Part shown: positions 27,101-39,400 of the stretch, one piece after another
Layout: each line of letters opens with the position of its first letter
How positions within the stretch are numbered: the first letter of the stretch is position 1
The notes under the pieces: generated by a model
The model's database searches: none
The model's input: the letters and a program-made list of their open reading frames with translations, nothing else
Told to the model about the DNA's origin: nothing
Assembly: GCA_000499405.2 (NCBI GenBank)
Contig: HG738139.1
Coordinates: 2,522,976 to 2,586,975 of the forward strand
Reading direction: 5' to 3'
Length of the DNA stretch: 64,000 bases
From: Onchocerca volvulus
Taxonomy: Eukaryota > Nematoda > Chromadorea > Rhabditida > Onchocercidae
Made by a program: the position numbers and the translations under genes

Positions 27101-28148
27101 GATGAGGTTGAATGAAATTCAAATTTTGAATCATCTTTTTTCCATTTTTTTTTAAAAATTACAAATTATTATGAGGAGAAATTTATAAAATCAATATTAT
27201 AAATTATTGATTGATTGATTCATAAATCCAGCAAGTATACTATTGTTTCATGAATCACAAATATCGATTTCGTATTCAGGTTGAATGGTACCAGGATATC
27301 TTATCGATGGTTGAAGAAGAAGTAAATGAACAGCAGGAATCAATTACTGCTCAATCAAATTCCATTTCAACCAGTCGAAGTGAATTTGTTAACTTATCAC
27401 GAAGGTTTCTTTTTTTTAAAAGATAAAACATAAAATCAATAATTCTAACTATAAAATATGAATTTGAGAGTTTTAGTTTTTTGTCTTTTGTTACACAATT
27501 ATTGTGATTTGGTGATTTTGGTATTTTTTCTTTTAATGAGGTTTTTGTTTAATTTTTTTTTTTATTGCTTTGTTAGGTTTTTTGTATTTTTTATGTATAC
27601 AATGCATTTTTTTGAATTTTTTAAGGTTAGAAATGTTAATAGTTCTTTTTTAATGTTCTTTAAGTATAGTTTCTTTTTTTGAAGGTAGTTTTATTATTTG
27701 GTTCTGGTTTTTTTGTTGCTTTTTGTTGTTGGTTATGCCTTTGATGTTTTTGATGTTGGTTATCTTTTCTTTTTTTTTTTTTTTTTGATTTCTATATTGA
27801 ATTTTAATTTTGAATTGAAATATTATTATGAGGATTGACCTTTGAGCTTTTTGATTCGCAGCATTTATGGATCTTGAAGAGGAAGACAAATCTTCCGATT
27901 AAATTCAAATCAAAAGGCTTAAGAGTGAAAAAGTGATAATATCGCCCTGATTCTGAAATTTCTAGAATATATCCTGTAGTTATCAGTCCTGCACCAAACT
28001 AATCAATACTTCGTCAATAGCTATAAATTAAGTTAGATTTGTGAAACTGATAAAAAACAAAAAAAATTGCAGTAATGAAAATGCAACGGCTATAAGCAAC
28101 ATTAGCTCACACACAATTCAATCTTTTGCGGAAAATGGCCAAAGATGA
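24157..28148 (+). CDS. F-box-like protein with leucine-rich body
   Basis: Likely substrate-recognition subunit of an SCF (Skp1-cullin-F-box) ubiquitin ligase, inferred from a short N-terminal F-box-like sequence. Exon 1 reads MDLSDDVWNVIFSYLDVKAR then VNIASVNRRL, matching the L-DDV---I-SYL---- R---SVNRR pattern. Exons: 24157-24247, 24513-24619, 24825-24952, 25530-25816, 26422-26681, 26963-27106, 27280-27404, 28073-28148 (TGA). The phases agree and 1218 nt give 405 aa. The middle exons carry Leu/Ile/Asn-rich segments (HCPNLNNITIQTI, LITLQISGITLKP, LKALDIPPSL, LKSLNLKKISV) spaced like irregular leucine-rich repeats. A TRTLEELI-like copy (PKTLEELIIF) lies in the fifth exon. The C-terminus is acidic, Ser/Asn-rich and probably disordered. 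A 5' acceptor (TTGTTAG) ends at 24144, 12 bases before the ATG, which suggests trans-splicing. The junction from exon 1 to 24513 is the least certain; I cannot name an ortholog. Confidence 0.65.
25150..25192 (+). repeat. 22-bp direct repeat, two copies
   Basis: The unit GTTCAGATGATTAGGTTTTC is repeated back to back inside an intron of the F-box gene. It lies beside several GAGGCTTTTTATCA-like words at 25040-25110. Confidence 0.8.
25191..25257 (+). repeat. Inverted repeat, 13-bp arms
   Basis: CACCACTGATATT at 25191-25203 pairs exactly with AATATCAGTGGTG at 25245-25257. It is intronic, with a 41-base loop. Confidence 0.75.
25873..25898 (+). repeat. 11-bp perfect hairpin with CCGG core
   Basis: ATAAAACCGGA (25873-25883) and TCCGGTTTTAT (25888-25898) are exact reverse complements around a 4-base loop. 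Two further ACCGGATA words follow by 25915. It lies in an intron of the F-box gene. Confidence 0.85.
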
Positions 28149-28220
28149 AAAGAAACTAAATTCTAATAATTGTTCTGAAACTAATTATTGTATGAAATTG
28201 TTAATGAGCTTTGTGTCAAT

Positions 28221-28226
28221 AATAAA
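28221..28226 (+). terminator. Poly(A) signal of the F-box gene
   Basis: AATAAA lies 73 bases after the TGA at 28148. It would place the 3' end against, or within, the convergent minus-strand unit. Confidence 0.6.
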
Positions 28227-28243
28227 ATAGCTCAAACATTTTC

Positions 28244-29074
28244 TTATAATCCGAATTTGGAAGTTAAATAACTAGCAAGATTTGAACTATTTAACTTACA
28301 AATATCTATTGCTTTAATTTTTACGCATTGTATCGCTTTTCCAAGTTCAACTGCATATTGAGCATCTTCGGGTCGTCCTACATACTTTTGAAAGGAAATA
28401 ACCAATAAAAGTTGTTAAATCAATTCAATTTTAATCCTTAAATGTGTAATTAATATAAGAATTTTTGCTGTAAAACATCGGAAAATTATCTGATTTATCG
28501 AAAATTGCATGAATAAAAAAAAAGTGGAAACTAACTTTCGTACAAAATCTTTTTTGTCATTATCAATATTACATTGTATACAAAGGATATATTATAAAAA
28601 TAATATCTTTTAAAATGCATGAATGATATCAGCAGTATAAAAAAGACCGGACAAAAAGATGAAATTCGGTCTCTTCAAACAACTTTACCATATATGCAAA
28701 GAAAATCAAAACCGCACAAATACTTCTAAATGATCAAATTCTATTATCACATTTGTACAATCGTTTAATGAATAACTTATCATCATCTAACCACATATCT
28801 GAATTTTCTCAAACTCCTGAAGCAAATATGGTATGATGTTTTATAACCACAATAACTACAACACATTCAACGTTTTGAAATCAATCAAAACGCAAGAATA
28901 CTTGTTTTTTTAATTCATTTAATAGAATGATTGACCTTAATAAATGAGTTGGCCTAACTATCAAGTCTGTATGCTTCAATAATTTTCATTGGTAGTAATT
29001 AAAATTACAAATGGTAGCAACCATTCGCTCTGACATTTTTTGAGAAGTCGCTGTTCCATCAGCGATATATACAT
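28244..29074 (-). CDS. Candidate small protein behind NDUFS8 (68 aa)
   Basis: Two exons on the minus strand, 29074-29009 (ATG, 22 codons, donor gtaatt) and 28384-28244 (47 codons including TAA), join in phase 0. The peptide starts MYISLMEQRLLKKCQSEWLL and continues PFYVGRPEDAQYAVELGKAI; it is charged, probably helical, and shows no signal peptide or membrane segment. I do not recognise the family. A splice-acceptor-like ATTCAG ends at 29089 on the minus strand, 15 bases before the ATG, and only about 180 bases after the NDUFS8 stop, like the gap between genes of a nematode operon. Codon choice looks coding in an otherwise A+T-rich spacer. A second frame through exon 1 is also open. The 3' exon also has a donor-like TTTGTAAGT near 28300, so the true C-terminus may differ. 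Confidence 0.35.
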
Positions 29075-29267
29075 CGACAATGGCGAATCTGAATCTCAAT
29101 CAAGCTTAATACATGAATTAATCAATTCTGATTTTCCAATTACTTTGACTAATTTCTGATTAATCACTACATAATCCTATCATTTATTTGAAATCATATC
29201 TTTATACCGATTTTTTAATAAGAACAGTAAATCAAACAGCCAGCCAGCTTCTCAAATTTGCTCTAAT

Positions 29268-31262
<1,995 letters not shown>

Positions 31263-31264
31263 AC

Positions 31265-33041
31265 CTAAAATCTTCACAATTTAAATTGGAAAACAAATAG
31301 CCCCATAATAAAATTTGCACAAAATATATAATAATGAGACATAATTATCAAAATCTCGAGATCTTTGGTTTCCATTTTCATAAATTTGGAATCGAAAATG
31401 CCTTTAAAATTTCAATTAGCAAAAATCCGCTCATTCACAACTCACTGCGCAAAATTATGGGCAAAGAATTTTTGGTTATTTTCAAGCTAATATCGATCAA
31501 TGAAAAATCTTGCTATTTCGAAGTTCACTTTATCTCTCATTTTGCAATTATCATCGGTTTTTTAACCAACCAAATTGGAATTTTAAAGATATTTTCAATG
31601 GAAAATATGGAATCATTATTGCAATAGAACAATCCGACAAAACAAAATGATGTAAAACAACAATTACGGTTTATTTCTGAAAACACATTTGATAAGATAA
31701 TTCTTTGGAAAAATATCCATATGACTCTTTAGTTTTACCAACTTCTTCATTTTCAAATATATTAATATAACAAGATATACATCAAAAAACAAAAGGTAGA
31801 CAAACAATAAAACTTTGCGAATCAAAAAAATTAAAAAAAAAAAAAAAGCCAATCTAACACAGTAGACAAGTACAGATATATATGTGTATATCGGGAATAT
31901 TTTCAAAATCATTCGAATTTAAATGTCAAGGACTTGAAAATGAAATTTAGATGTTAGGAAGACAACTTTTCCAATTAACAGAAGTGGACAAATTTTGATG
32001 CTGGGTTAATTGTTAACTACAATCAAAAAATTAGCAGATAAATATAATGCTGGGAATCTATAAATTCCTAGCAATAATTCCCAATATTATTTTTACTTCC
32101 TTCTAAATTTTTATTTTCTCTTTTAATCACAGTACAATTCACTAGATATAATATATGTAATACTAGTTCGCAACAATACTAAAGTTTCACTTAAACTAAA
32201 CAGAAGAAAACGTATTTGCATGAGAAATGGAACGTTTAACTGATAAATGTCCAACAATGAATCGCTTTGAAGTTTGCAAATTGAAACAATCTTACAGAAA
32301 GCTAAAATGAAGAATAAAGGCTTAATGCTTGAAAATTTAAAACTAAATTTTCAAATGGATGTTGTAAAATCAATCAAGTGTGCTGCGGTCAATGCAAGTT
32401 GTGATGTTTTGAATTGTAAACAAAGAGACTGAATCCAGAAGCATTTTTGAATTCCATTATTCCTTTTTTATTACAATATATCTCATAATAAAATTTAAAT
32501 CAAAATTTAAACAAAGAAGGGCCATTTCTAACGCTGTTTGCAAATCATATATAACAACACATTGCAACTAATCAATTTTGAGATTTTAAAAAATCAAAAA
32601 AAAAAAAAAAAAGACAGCTCTATAAATCACTAACAATTATATAAGCAAACACAAGAAAGATTAACCTAACATTCAAATTAAATGAAAAATTCCCACAAAG
32701 AAAACTGGAAATAAAGTTGCAAGTTAATGAAACCAAAATCTCAAAAACTGAAAGAATTCCATATACTACTGGAGATTTTCTTGAAAGTAGTTAAATAATC
32801 TGAACAGTTTGATGTTTGTAGTCGTAGGATATATTAGAAGGAATGACATTTGTATTACACAGCTGCGAAACTATAAGACGTGTTTTGCTGAATGAAATGA
32901 TCATTTCCAATTTATCAATTCATTGCCACGTTAATAGAGTTATTAACACAAAACCTACCCAGAAATAAAATCGATGAGCTTATTTCATACAAAGATGAGC
33001 ACAATAAAAATCGCAGCATTTCAATATTTCGCCATAACAAA
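31265..33041. other. Spacer between the PPTC7-type and NDUFS8 genes
   Basis: About 1.8 kb of A+T-rich DNA, comprising the PPTC7 3'UTR and the NDUFS8 upstream region. The open frames at 31334-31627 (+) and 31664-31912 (-) show no splice context, composition shift or family resemblance. I see no gene. Confidence 0.5.
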
Positions 33042-35267
33042 TCAAGCAATCAATAACAAAATAAGCGTAATATCATCCGGTTTGCCACCAGGTGCATCGA
33101 TTCCATGCTGAGATGCTTTTACTGCAAACGGGGACAAATGCTGTGTATCGAATGCTAACCTTCTTGCAGTAAGCGCAAGACTATTGCAAGCTTTCTAAAA
33201 AAAAAATCGATTCAAGACAAAGAAGCTAGAAATCACGTCACTATCAAAACAATATCTTTAGCTCGAAATATCCGCTAAATTTTGCGACGTTTAATCGTAT
33301 CTTTAAAAAATACTAGGAGACTCTAATATCTTTAGCATATTTAAGTTTGTGATTCAATTTAAGATTTCCTTGCAACTTTTTTATATATTTCAAACACTGT
33401 TCAATAATATAAAACCTCGATCTGAATTTTATCCATTCCTATTAATCCCTTCCCTATTTTCTTCTTTGTTCTCTTTGTGTTATATTTTTCTTACTATGAA
33501 TTTTCATTTTTTATTATTCCAGGTCATTATCTGTTTCATTTGAAGCATAAAGAAGATTGAAACATATTTGTAAGCAAGAATACAATAAAAACCAACTATA
33601 CCTGCACATCACCCGGTTTGAGACCTGATAACTGCTTAACAATTTCATCTTCCGTCACATTATCCCATAGACCATCAGTTGCAAGCACAATAATATCACC
33701 GCTCATCAAATCTAATGAAGCCGACTCAGCTTTTTCCGGAGAATCACCGAGAAAACCATTATCTCCTACAGAATTTCCAGAAAAATATCAAATTATTATT
33801 ATTATTATTGAGATTTACAAGCATTTCAAAGACCCTATTCAATTATCCTGAATCCATAAAAACATTATTCTTGATCTTATAACTGAGATGAAATAAATTC
33901 TATGAAAGGAAATAAGAAAACATTAAGAAATTTAAAAAAAAAAAAAAAAAAAAAAAGAAAGAAAAACATTAAAATAAAATCCACCTTCATCCGTCGGAGG
34001 TAATGACAATTGATAGGGGGCGTTGAAATAATGAGTTTGTTCATGACTACGATATACTATTTCACCATTCCGGATAACAAGATAACCCGAATCACCCAGA
34101 TTAGCAGAATAGAGCGTATCCTGATGAACAATAAGTACACAAGCTGTAGATGATCCAGTTGGTCGTGGCGGCCTTGAAAGTGCTTCATATGCACGAGCTA
34201 ATAATTTATCCGGTCGAGTTGGTTTAAACTGGCCTGAATATATGGTGTTTATATATATATATATATAGACAAAAAAATATTAAACATATATATATATGTT
34301 TAATATTCGATGTAACCGGTGTTTCATTTGAAATTGAAAAATGATTAAGAAAACTGCATGTTTCTCTCTTGCGCAATAGTATCTAAAATCTTAAATTACT
34401 ACACCAGTCTAGTAAAAAAAAAAATTGCTAATGTATTTGTATTAGATATAAGCGATATTTATTCACTGGAAATTTTCTTAACGCAGATATTACCTTTCGT
34501 CACAATTTTTCGACAGACTTTCATCAAACGACTAGAAAATTCCGATGGGTCGATGCCATAATTACGCCAGCCACCTACACCATCTGCCACGCCTTTAAAA
34601 AAAAATACTGCATTTTCACTCCAAATTATCCGTGCTTGATTTGAATCTGGCACTAACCTAATGTCGAAATAACCTAGCTGTATTTCAATATATTTAGACC
34701 TTTTTAGTTCAATAGGTGATAGTAACAGCATGCCGAACACAATCTTGTATAATGAAAAAAAATTATCTTTCAGCTGCTAAATCATTTGCTTCAATCAATT
34801 ATTTCGTTTTCAGTAATCTGATTTTATTGAGGATTACAAATAAATAACATGGTAATGAACATAGAACGAATTTAATTTTTTGCGGTTAAATTCAATTTAC
34901 ATGAATCTATCATGCACTATGCATTGTGCAATTTGTTCTCTGATTAAGGAAAACAAAAAGTACAAGTTGACAATCACATACCGACTACATATGTATTTTC
35001 GAATCGTGCAATAAAACATGCATCATCACCGAAAACACCTTGATCGAGTACTGTTGAGGGACCATTTTTGAGATGCTTTGGGAAACCACAACATGAGGCA
35101 TGTACGTCTTTGACGTTTTGATGATGGACCGAAACAGTAGGCAAATCAGCAGCACAATGGTTGTGAAAACAACGACCAGAAGTAAAACAACGTTCGGCAG
35201 CACTGGCTGTCACCAGAGCTCGTACAGCCAAAGTACTATAGCGTGACAATAATTTCGTACGGATCAT
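33042..35267 (-). CDS. PPTC7: PPTC7-type mitochondrial PP2C protein phosphatase (complete)
   Basis: Metal-dependent Ser/Thr phosphatase of the PPM family. In other animals and yeast PPTC7/Ptc7 acts on mitochondrial proteins, affecting coenzyme Q synthesis and mitophagy. Exons on the minus strand: 35267-34982, 34592-34494, 34233-33985, 33765-33602, 33194-33042 (TGA). The 951 nt encode 316 aa (human 304). The N-terminus is Arg/Ser/Ala-rich without acidic residues ([20 protein letters not shown]), like a mitochondrial presequence. PP2C motifs in order: GDDACF (80-85), [13 protein letters not shown] (D99, G100 metal site), [35 protein letters not shown] (D242) and [13 protein letters not shown] (D307) at the C-terminus. 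All metal-binding aspartates expected for the family are present. An acceptor ends 15 bases before the ATG. It is divergent from the WDR37-type gene. Confidence 0.93.
34276..34307 (+). repeat. 32-bp perfect palindrome in a PPTC7 intron
   Basis: The 32 bases read identically on both strands: an AATATTAAACA arm, a central (TA)n core and a TGTTTAATATT arm. It sits in the intron between the second and third coding exons, beside another AT run at 34250-34267. Confidence 0.9.
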
Positions 35268-35282
35268 TTCACGGTAGTAAAT

Positions 35283-36470
35283 CTGATTGTTTTCTTCTTT
35301 ATAGAACAGTTATCATATGTATTTTATCATTTGTAATTTCTGAAAAGCATGTTTCATGTATCATTACTACTATTTATTCCTAGATTATAAGCTTATTCAA
35401 TATACGAAATATATATTGGATTCAGTTTGATATATTCGGATTTAGTTATAATTGTAATAGATGCTTTCAGTGATGTTTAGTAAATTTATGATATATATTT
35501 AGATACCAGAAGAGTAGTAAGCTTAATGTATGTATCACACAAAATATTTGAGAACAGAATGAAGAACATATAGCTGAAAACTTCTGGGATAAAAATATTT
35601 TGTCAATAAAAACTTAAAATTCATGTGGAAATATCTCAAATATAAGTGAAACGCTTTGAATAAAATAAATTATCACTAAATGAAAAAAGTTCGTCACCAA
35701 ATTACCTCACGTACTTACGTGACCCGCACATGACCCACAACCCGCACGCACGAACAAAACTAAACAAAGTCAAATCTAAATCCTTACATAACTTCCTCTT
35801 TAGCATCCCCCCCTTCCTCATTAGTTCATAGAGCAAATATTTCAAGATCTAACGCGGTAGCACGAGGTAACTCAATGAAAACATTATTTCCTCAGTATTC
35901 TGCAAAAAATTAATTGAATAGACTGTTATCTTATTGTTTGAATATTTGTATTGTTTGTGATTTTATATCCAATTATCTATTTTGAATGTGCTAACCTTTC
36001 TTTTTCATTTGATATCTATTAAGTTTTCCGAGTTCTATGATTCTCTGTTGAAATACCAATTATCCTTCTATTTCCTGAATCTATTTGCAACATATGTATC
36101 TTTGAAATTCCTTCTATTTCTGATGTCAAATTTTATTCCATTAAATTGAACATTCTTTCATATTTCATGCGGGTTAGTTTTTTATAATTTATTATCTCCC
36201 ATTAATTTTTATTACTGCTATAGTTTTTTCCCATGTTTATAATAGTTTTCAGTGCTCTAAGCTCTTTTATTGATAATTCAATTTTCAGAAATCTCATATC
36301 TCATTTTCCTCTCCGAATAATTGGGTTATTATTATTAAATATCAAGTCAGCTTAATATCGATAAATAATTTTGCACTATCACAATCGAGAAATTGGATGA
36401 GAAAGTAATAGAGGCGAATAGAAATAAGCGAGATTCCATCGAAATTTTATTCCAGAATTTTGTTTTTAGT
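35283..36470. promoter_or_regulatory. Divergent promoter region, PPTC7 (-) and WDR37 (+)
   Basis: The only intergenic space between two genes reading apart, about 1.2 kb. It has one C-rich island (about 35700-35830) with CCCGCA words and a CACGTA/TACGTG dyad, in contrast to the surrounding A+T-rich DNA. No TATA box could be assigned. Confidence 0.45.
35708..35721 (+). promoter_or_regulatory. CACGTA-CT-TACGTG dyad
   Basis: A perfect 6-bp inverted repeat with a 2-base gap. Each half contains the ACGTG core read by bHLH-PAS factors such as HIF. Binding is inference. Confidence 0.4.
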
Positions 36471-36472
36471 GA

Positions 36473-39400
36473 ATGTCTGGAAGATTCGAGAAGTTTCGTG
36501 CTTGGGCAGATGGTGATATACAGCAAGGATCTTTGGGACCTCAACAACACTGCGATATGGAACAAGTAGTAGCGTCGCCACATAAGTATAATTTTCATCA
36601 GTTTATTGTTAAAGTTGAAAAGAAATTTTGTTCTAAAATTTCACTTAATTTTTTGTTGAAATTCCTGTAAATAATTATTGAAATAGGCCAAAAATAATCA
36701 TCTTAGTATTGGTGAAAATTAAAATCATTTGAAACTAATCGTTTGACATTGGAATTAGAATTATTTGAAATCAATCATCCATTCAATTTTCAGTTGAACT
36801 TGAATGTAAATTTGCTGCTATTATACTTTAGTTGAAATTGTGTAATATCTGTTTAAAAGTCAAATAAGAGTGATGATCCAAAATTCATCAAATAGTCATA
36901 TGTTTCTTATTGCTACTGTTAACCGCGTTGGATTTTTTGTGTTGTGTTTATAAGAATCAGTTTAAAAAAAAAAAAGAAATGAAAGAATGAATTGCCACTG
37001 ACGTGTTATTCAAGTCGAGTTCAGAAGTTAGTTAAATTAATGAAGTCTTCGGAATGATTTCACATGTTTTTTCCTTTTTTTTTCTTTTTGTTTATGTAAC
37101 AATCCTCAGGGATTAGATATTATAGGGCACGATTATACCGACTTTTCGAATATGTTGAAAAGGAAATTGACACTTTGTACGAAGAGAATTGCGAATGTAA
37201 GTATTTGATTATTTTTGAATAGTTTATCATTTATTTATAGGGGTCAGTGCCTTAGCTTTAAAAAAAAATGATGTCCTTGTAGAAATTTAGAACTTTAATT
37301 TTTTTTTTCTTGATAAAGAAATGGTTTTGAAAATAAAAAATAGAAAAAAAGCATGCTAAAATGAATATCTTAGGGCTTGATAAACTGCAAGATCTGTCTT
37401 GTTATTTCATATATTGCGTATTTTTAATGTTAACATGAATTTTGCGTTTGCCAAACTGTTATGTTTTCTTTTATAAAACTAGCTTCTGCGCTCAAATCTT
37501 TATCAGGCTGCCATAACTGTTGCTAATTGATAAATTCAGTATTTGCTTAATTTGGCAATATTACTCGTTTATCTAAAATCCGGGCTGATTTTACTTCTGA
37601 TTTCAACTTACTAACTTCTAGTGAATAGTTTTATTAGATTTAACTCTTTTCAAACCCGAACAAACCTTTTTGAATTTATCATAATAATAGCGAATAATTT
37701 GAGCAAAAAAAAAGGACGCAAATATTTGAATGTTCATATTTAATTTTTAAATCTAAAAATTGAAACTCTTCTAAGAAATTAATGTAGAAATTATTCAGTT
37801 CAAAAGTGGATAACTGTTGAACTATACAGAAAACAAGTTTTTTTTTTATTTTTATAATACAAATATTTGTAGTGCAAGCAAAATTGAACCAATTAAGTGA
37901 GCGGCTAGGCGAAACGGTAACGTTATCACCTGAGATCTATTCTTCATCAAATGATCCATTATCAGCACGCAAGGAAGTCAATAGGAAAGGTCATTTTATT
38001 CATTGTTGATTTTTCTGAGCTGAATATTTAATTTTGCATTTTCATTCTTTATATTTACATGTTTCTTGATTGAAAATATTACCATTAAAATTCAGTCATT
38101 CAAAGCAGCACATTTTTGTGCAATTCGATTACAAGTCTGTTATAAATGGATGATACAAAAATGGTATATAATGTCAGCCTTAAAATTTTAGTTTGTTAAC
38201 TCTCACTTGCCTTAAATATTACTTGCCGTAATTTGACTTTTGGAAAAGATGAAATTTGGAACTGATTACTGATAGTTTGAACAGTATTAACAATGGATTG
38301 ATTGATTCAATCGCTAAAACTGTTGCAGAACTTTAACTTCGCTAAAACTGTTGCAGAATCTTAACTTAGCATCCGCTGCAGTAATGAAATTAACATTTGT
38401 GAAAAGTTTTGCATTAAGATCGGTTGATTGATCACTCTATAATAATTTTACATATTGTAGGTGGTAGCCAAATGCGCAAGAAGCTAAAGACTGCTTTACG
38501 AGTACCACCGGGACGCCTAGTACAGAGCCTGAAAGTTGTTAGTGATAGTTCACGTCGATGCAGATATGTTCGTTCGTTTATGGGACATCGAGATGGTATT
38601 TGGCATGTGACGGTTAGCCGTGGGACACAACCAATCTTGGCAAGCGCATCCGCCGGTTCTTTGTTTGACTTTATTTGAAAAATTGCGATTTTTCCATCAA
38701 AATTTTTATTCGATTTTTTAAGCTAGTAAAACTAAAGAATCCACATAACAATTTATTGCTATTATTAAACTTGTTTTAAAAAGGAATTAAAAATGTTAAA
38801 TCGATCTTGCATATATATGAAATTTAACTCAACTTCTTTCAAATTAATATATTATAATTGCTTAATAGATCAGACATGCTTGCTGTGGTCTTTGGAAGCA
38901 GGTTCATGTTTGGCACAATATACGGGTCATGTTGGTTCGGTTAATGGTGTTGCTTTCGGACCGTCAACAACAGATTCTACTGAATTTATGCTTGCTACAG
39001 CTAGTGGCGATCGCACTGCACATATTTGGAAAATTATTGTTCCAGGTTGGTTAGTTGTTAAATTTGGTTTATTTACTTTTAAATATACATATATTCTCAT
39101 GGTTCGATCGGCTTTGATACATTCAATCTATATTTTATCTGGCCAGTAAGAATATACAAATAAGCCAGATTATTACTAACATTCAAAAATAGCATTAGCA
39201 TTGATTTGTTATAATTAATAGTTTATTTGCTGATCTTTTTTCTACTCAAGTTTCTTCATTCCGTTGATTTTGATATTTATCAAGATATTTGTGGACTATT
39301 TTTTTATAAAATGAAAGTTTTAGGCAATACCCAGCCTCCTGTACTGAGTAGTGAAGATGATGAATTAGCTGAAAAAGAACAAACGAATGGTGAAAACGAA

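Noticed and set aside
29009..29100. Alternative frame through the first exon of the small minus-strand gene (reading VDVYIADGTATSQKMSERMV)
   Set aside because: It is open and looks coding, but needs a phase-2 partner upstream that NDUFS8 does not provide. The ATG-initiated frame joins cleanly to the next exon, so that was preferred; both deserve a transcript check.
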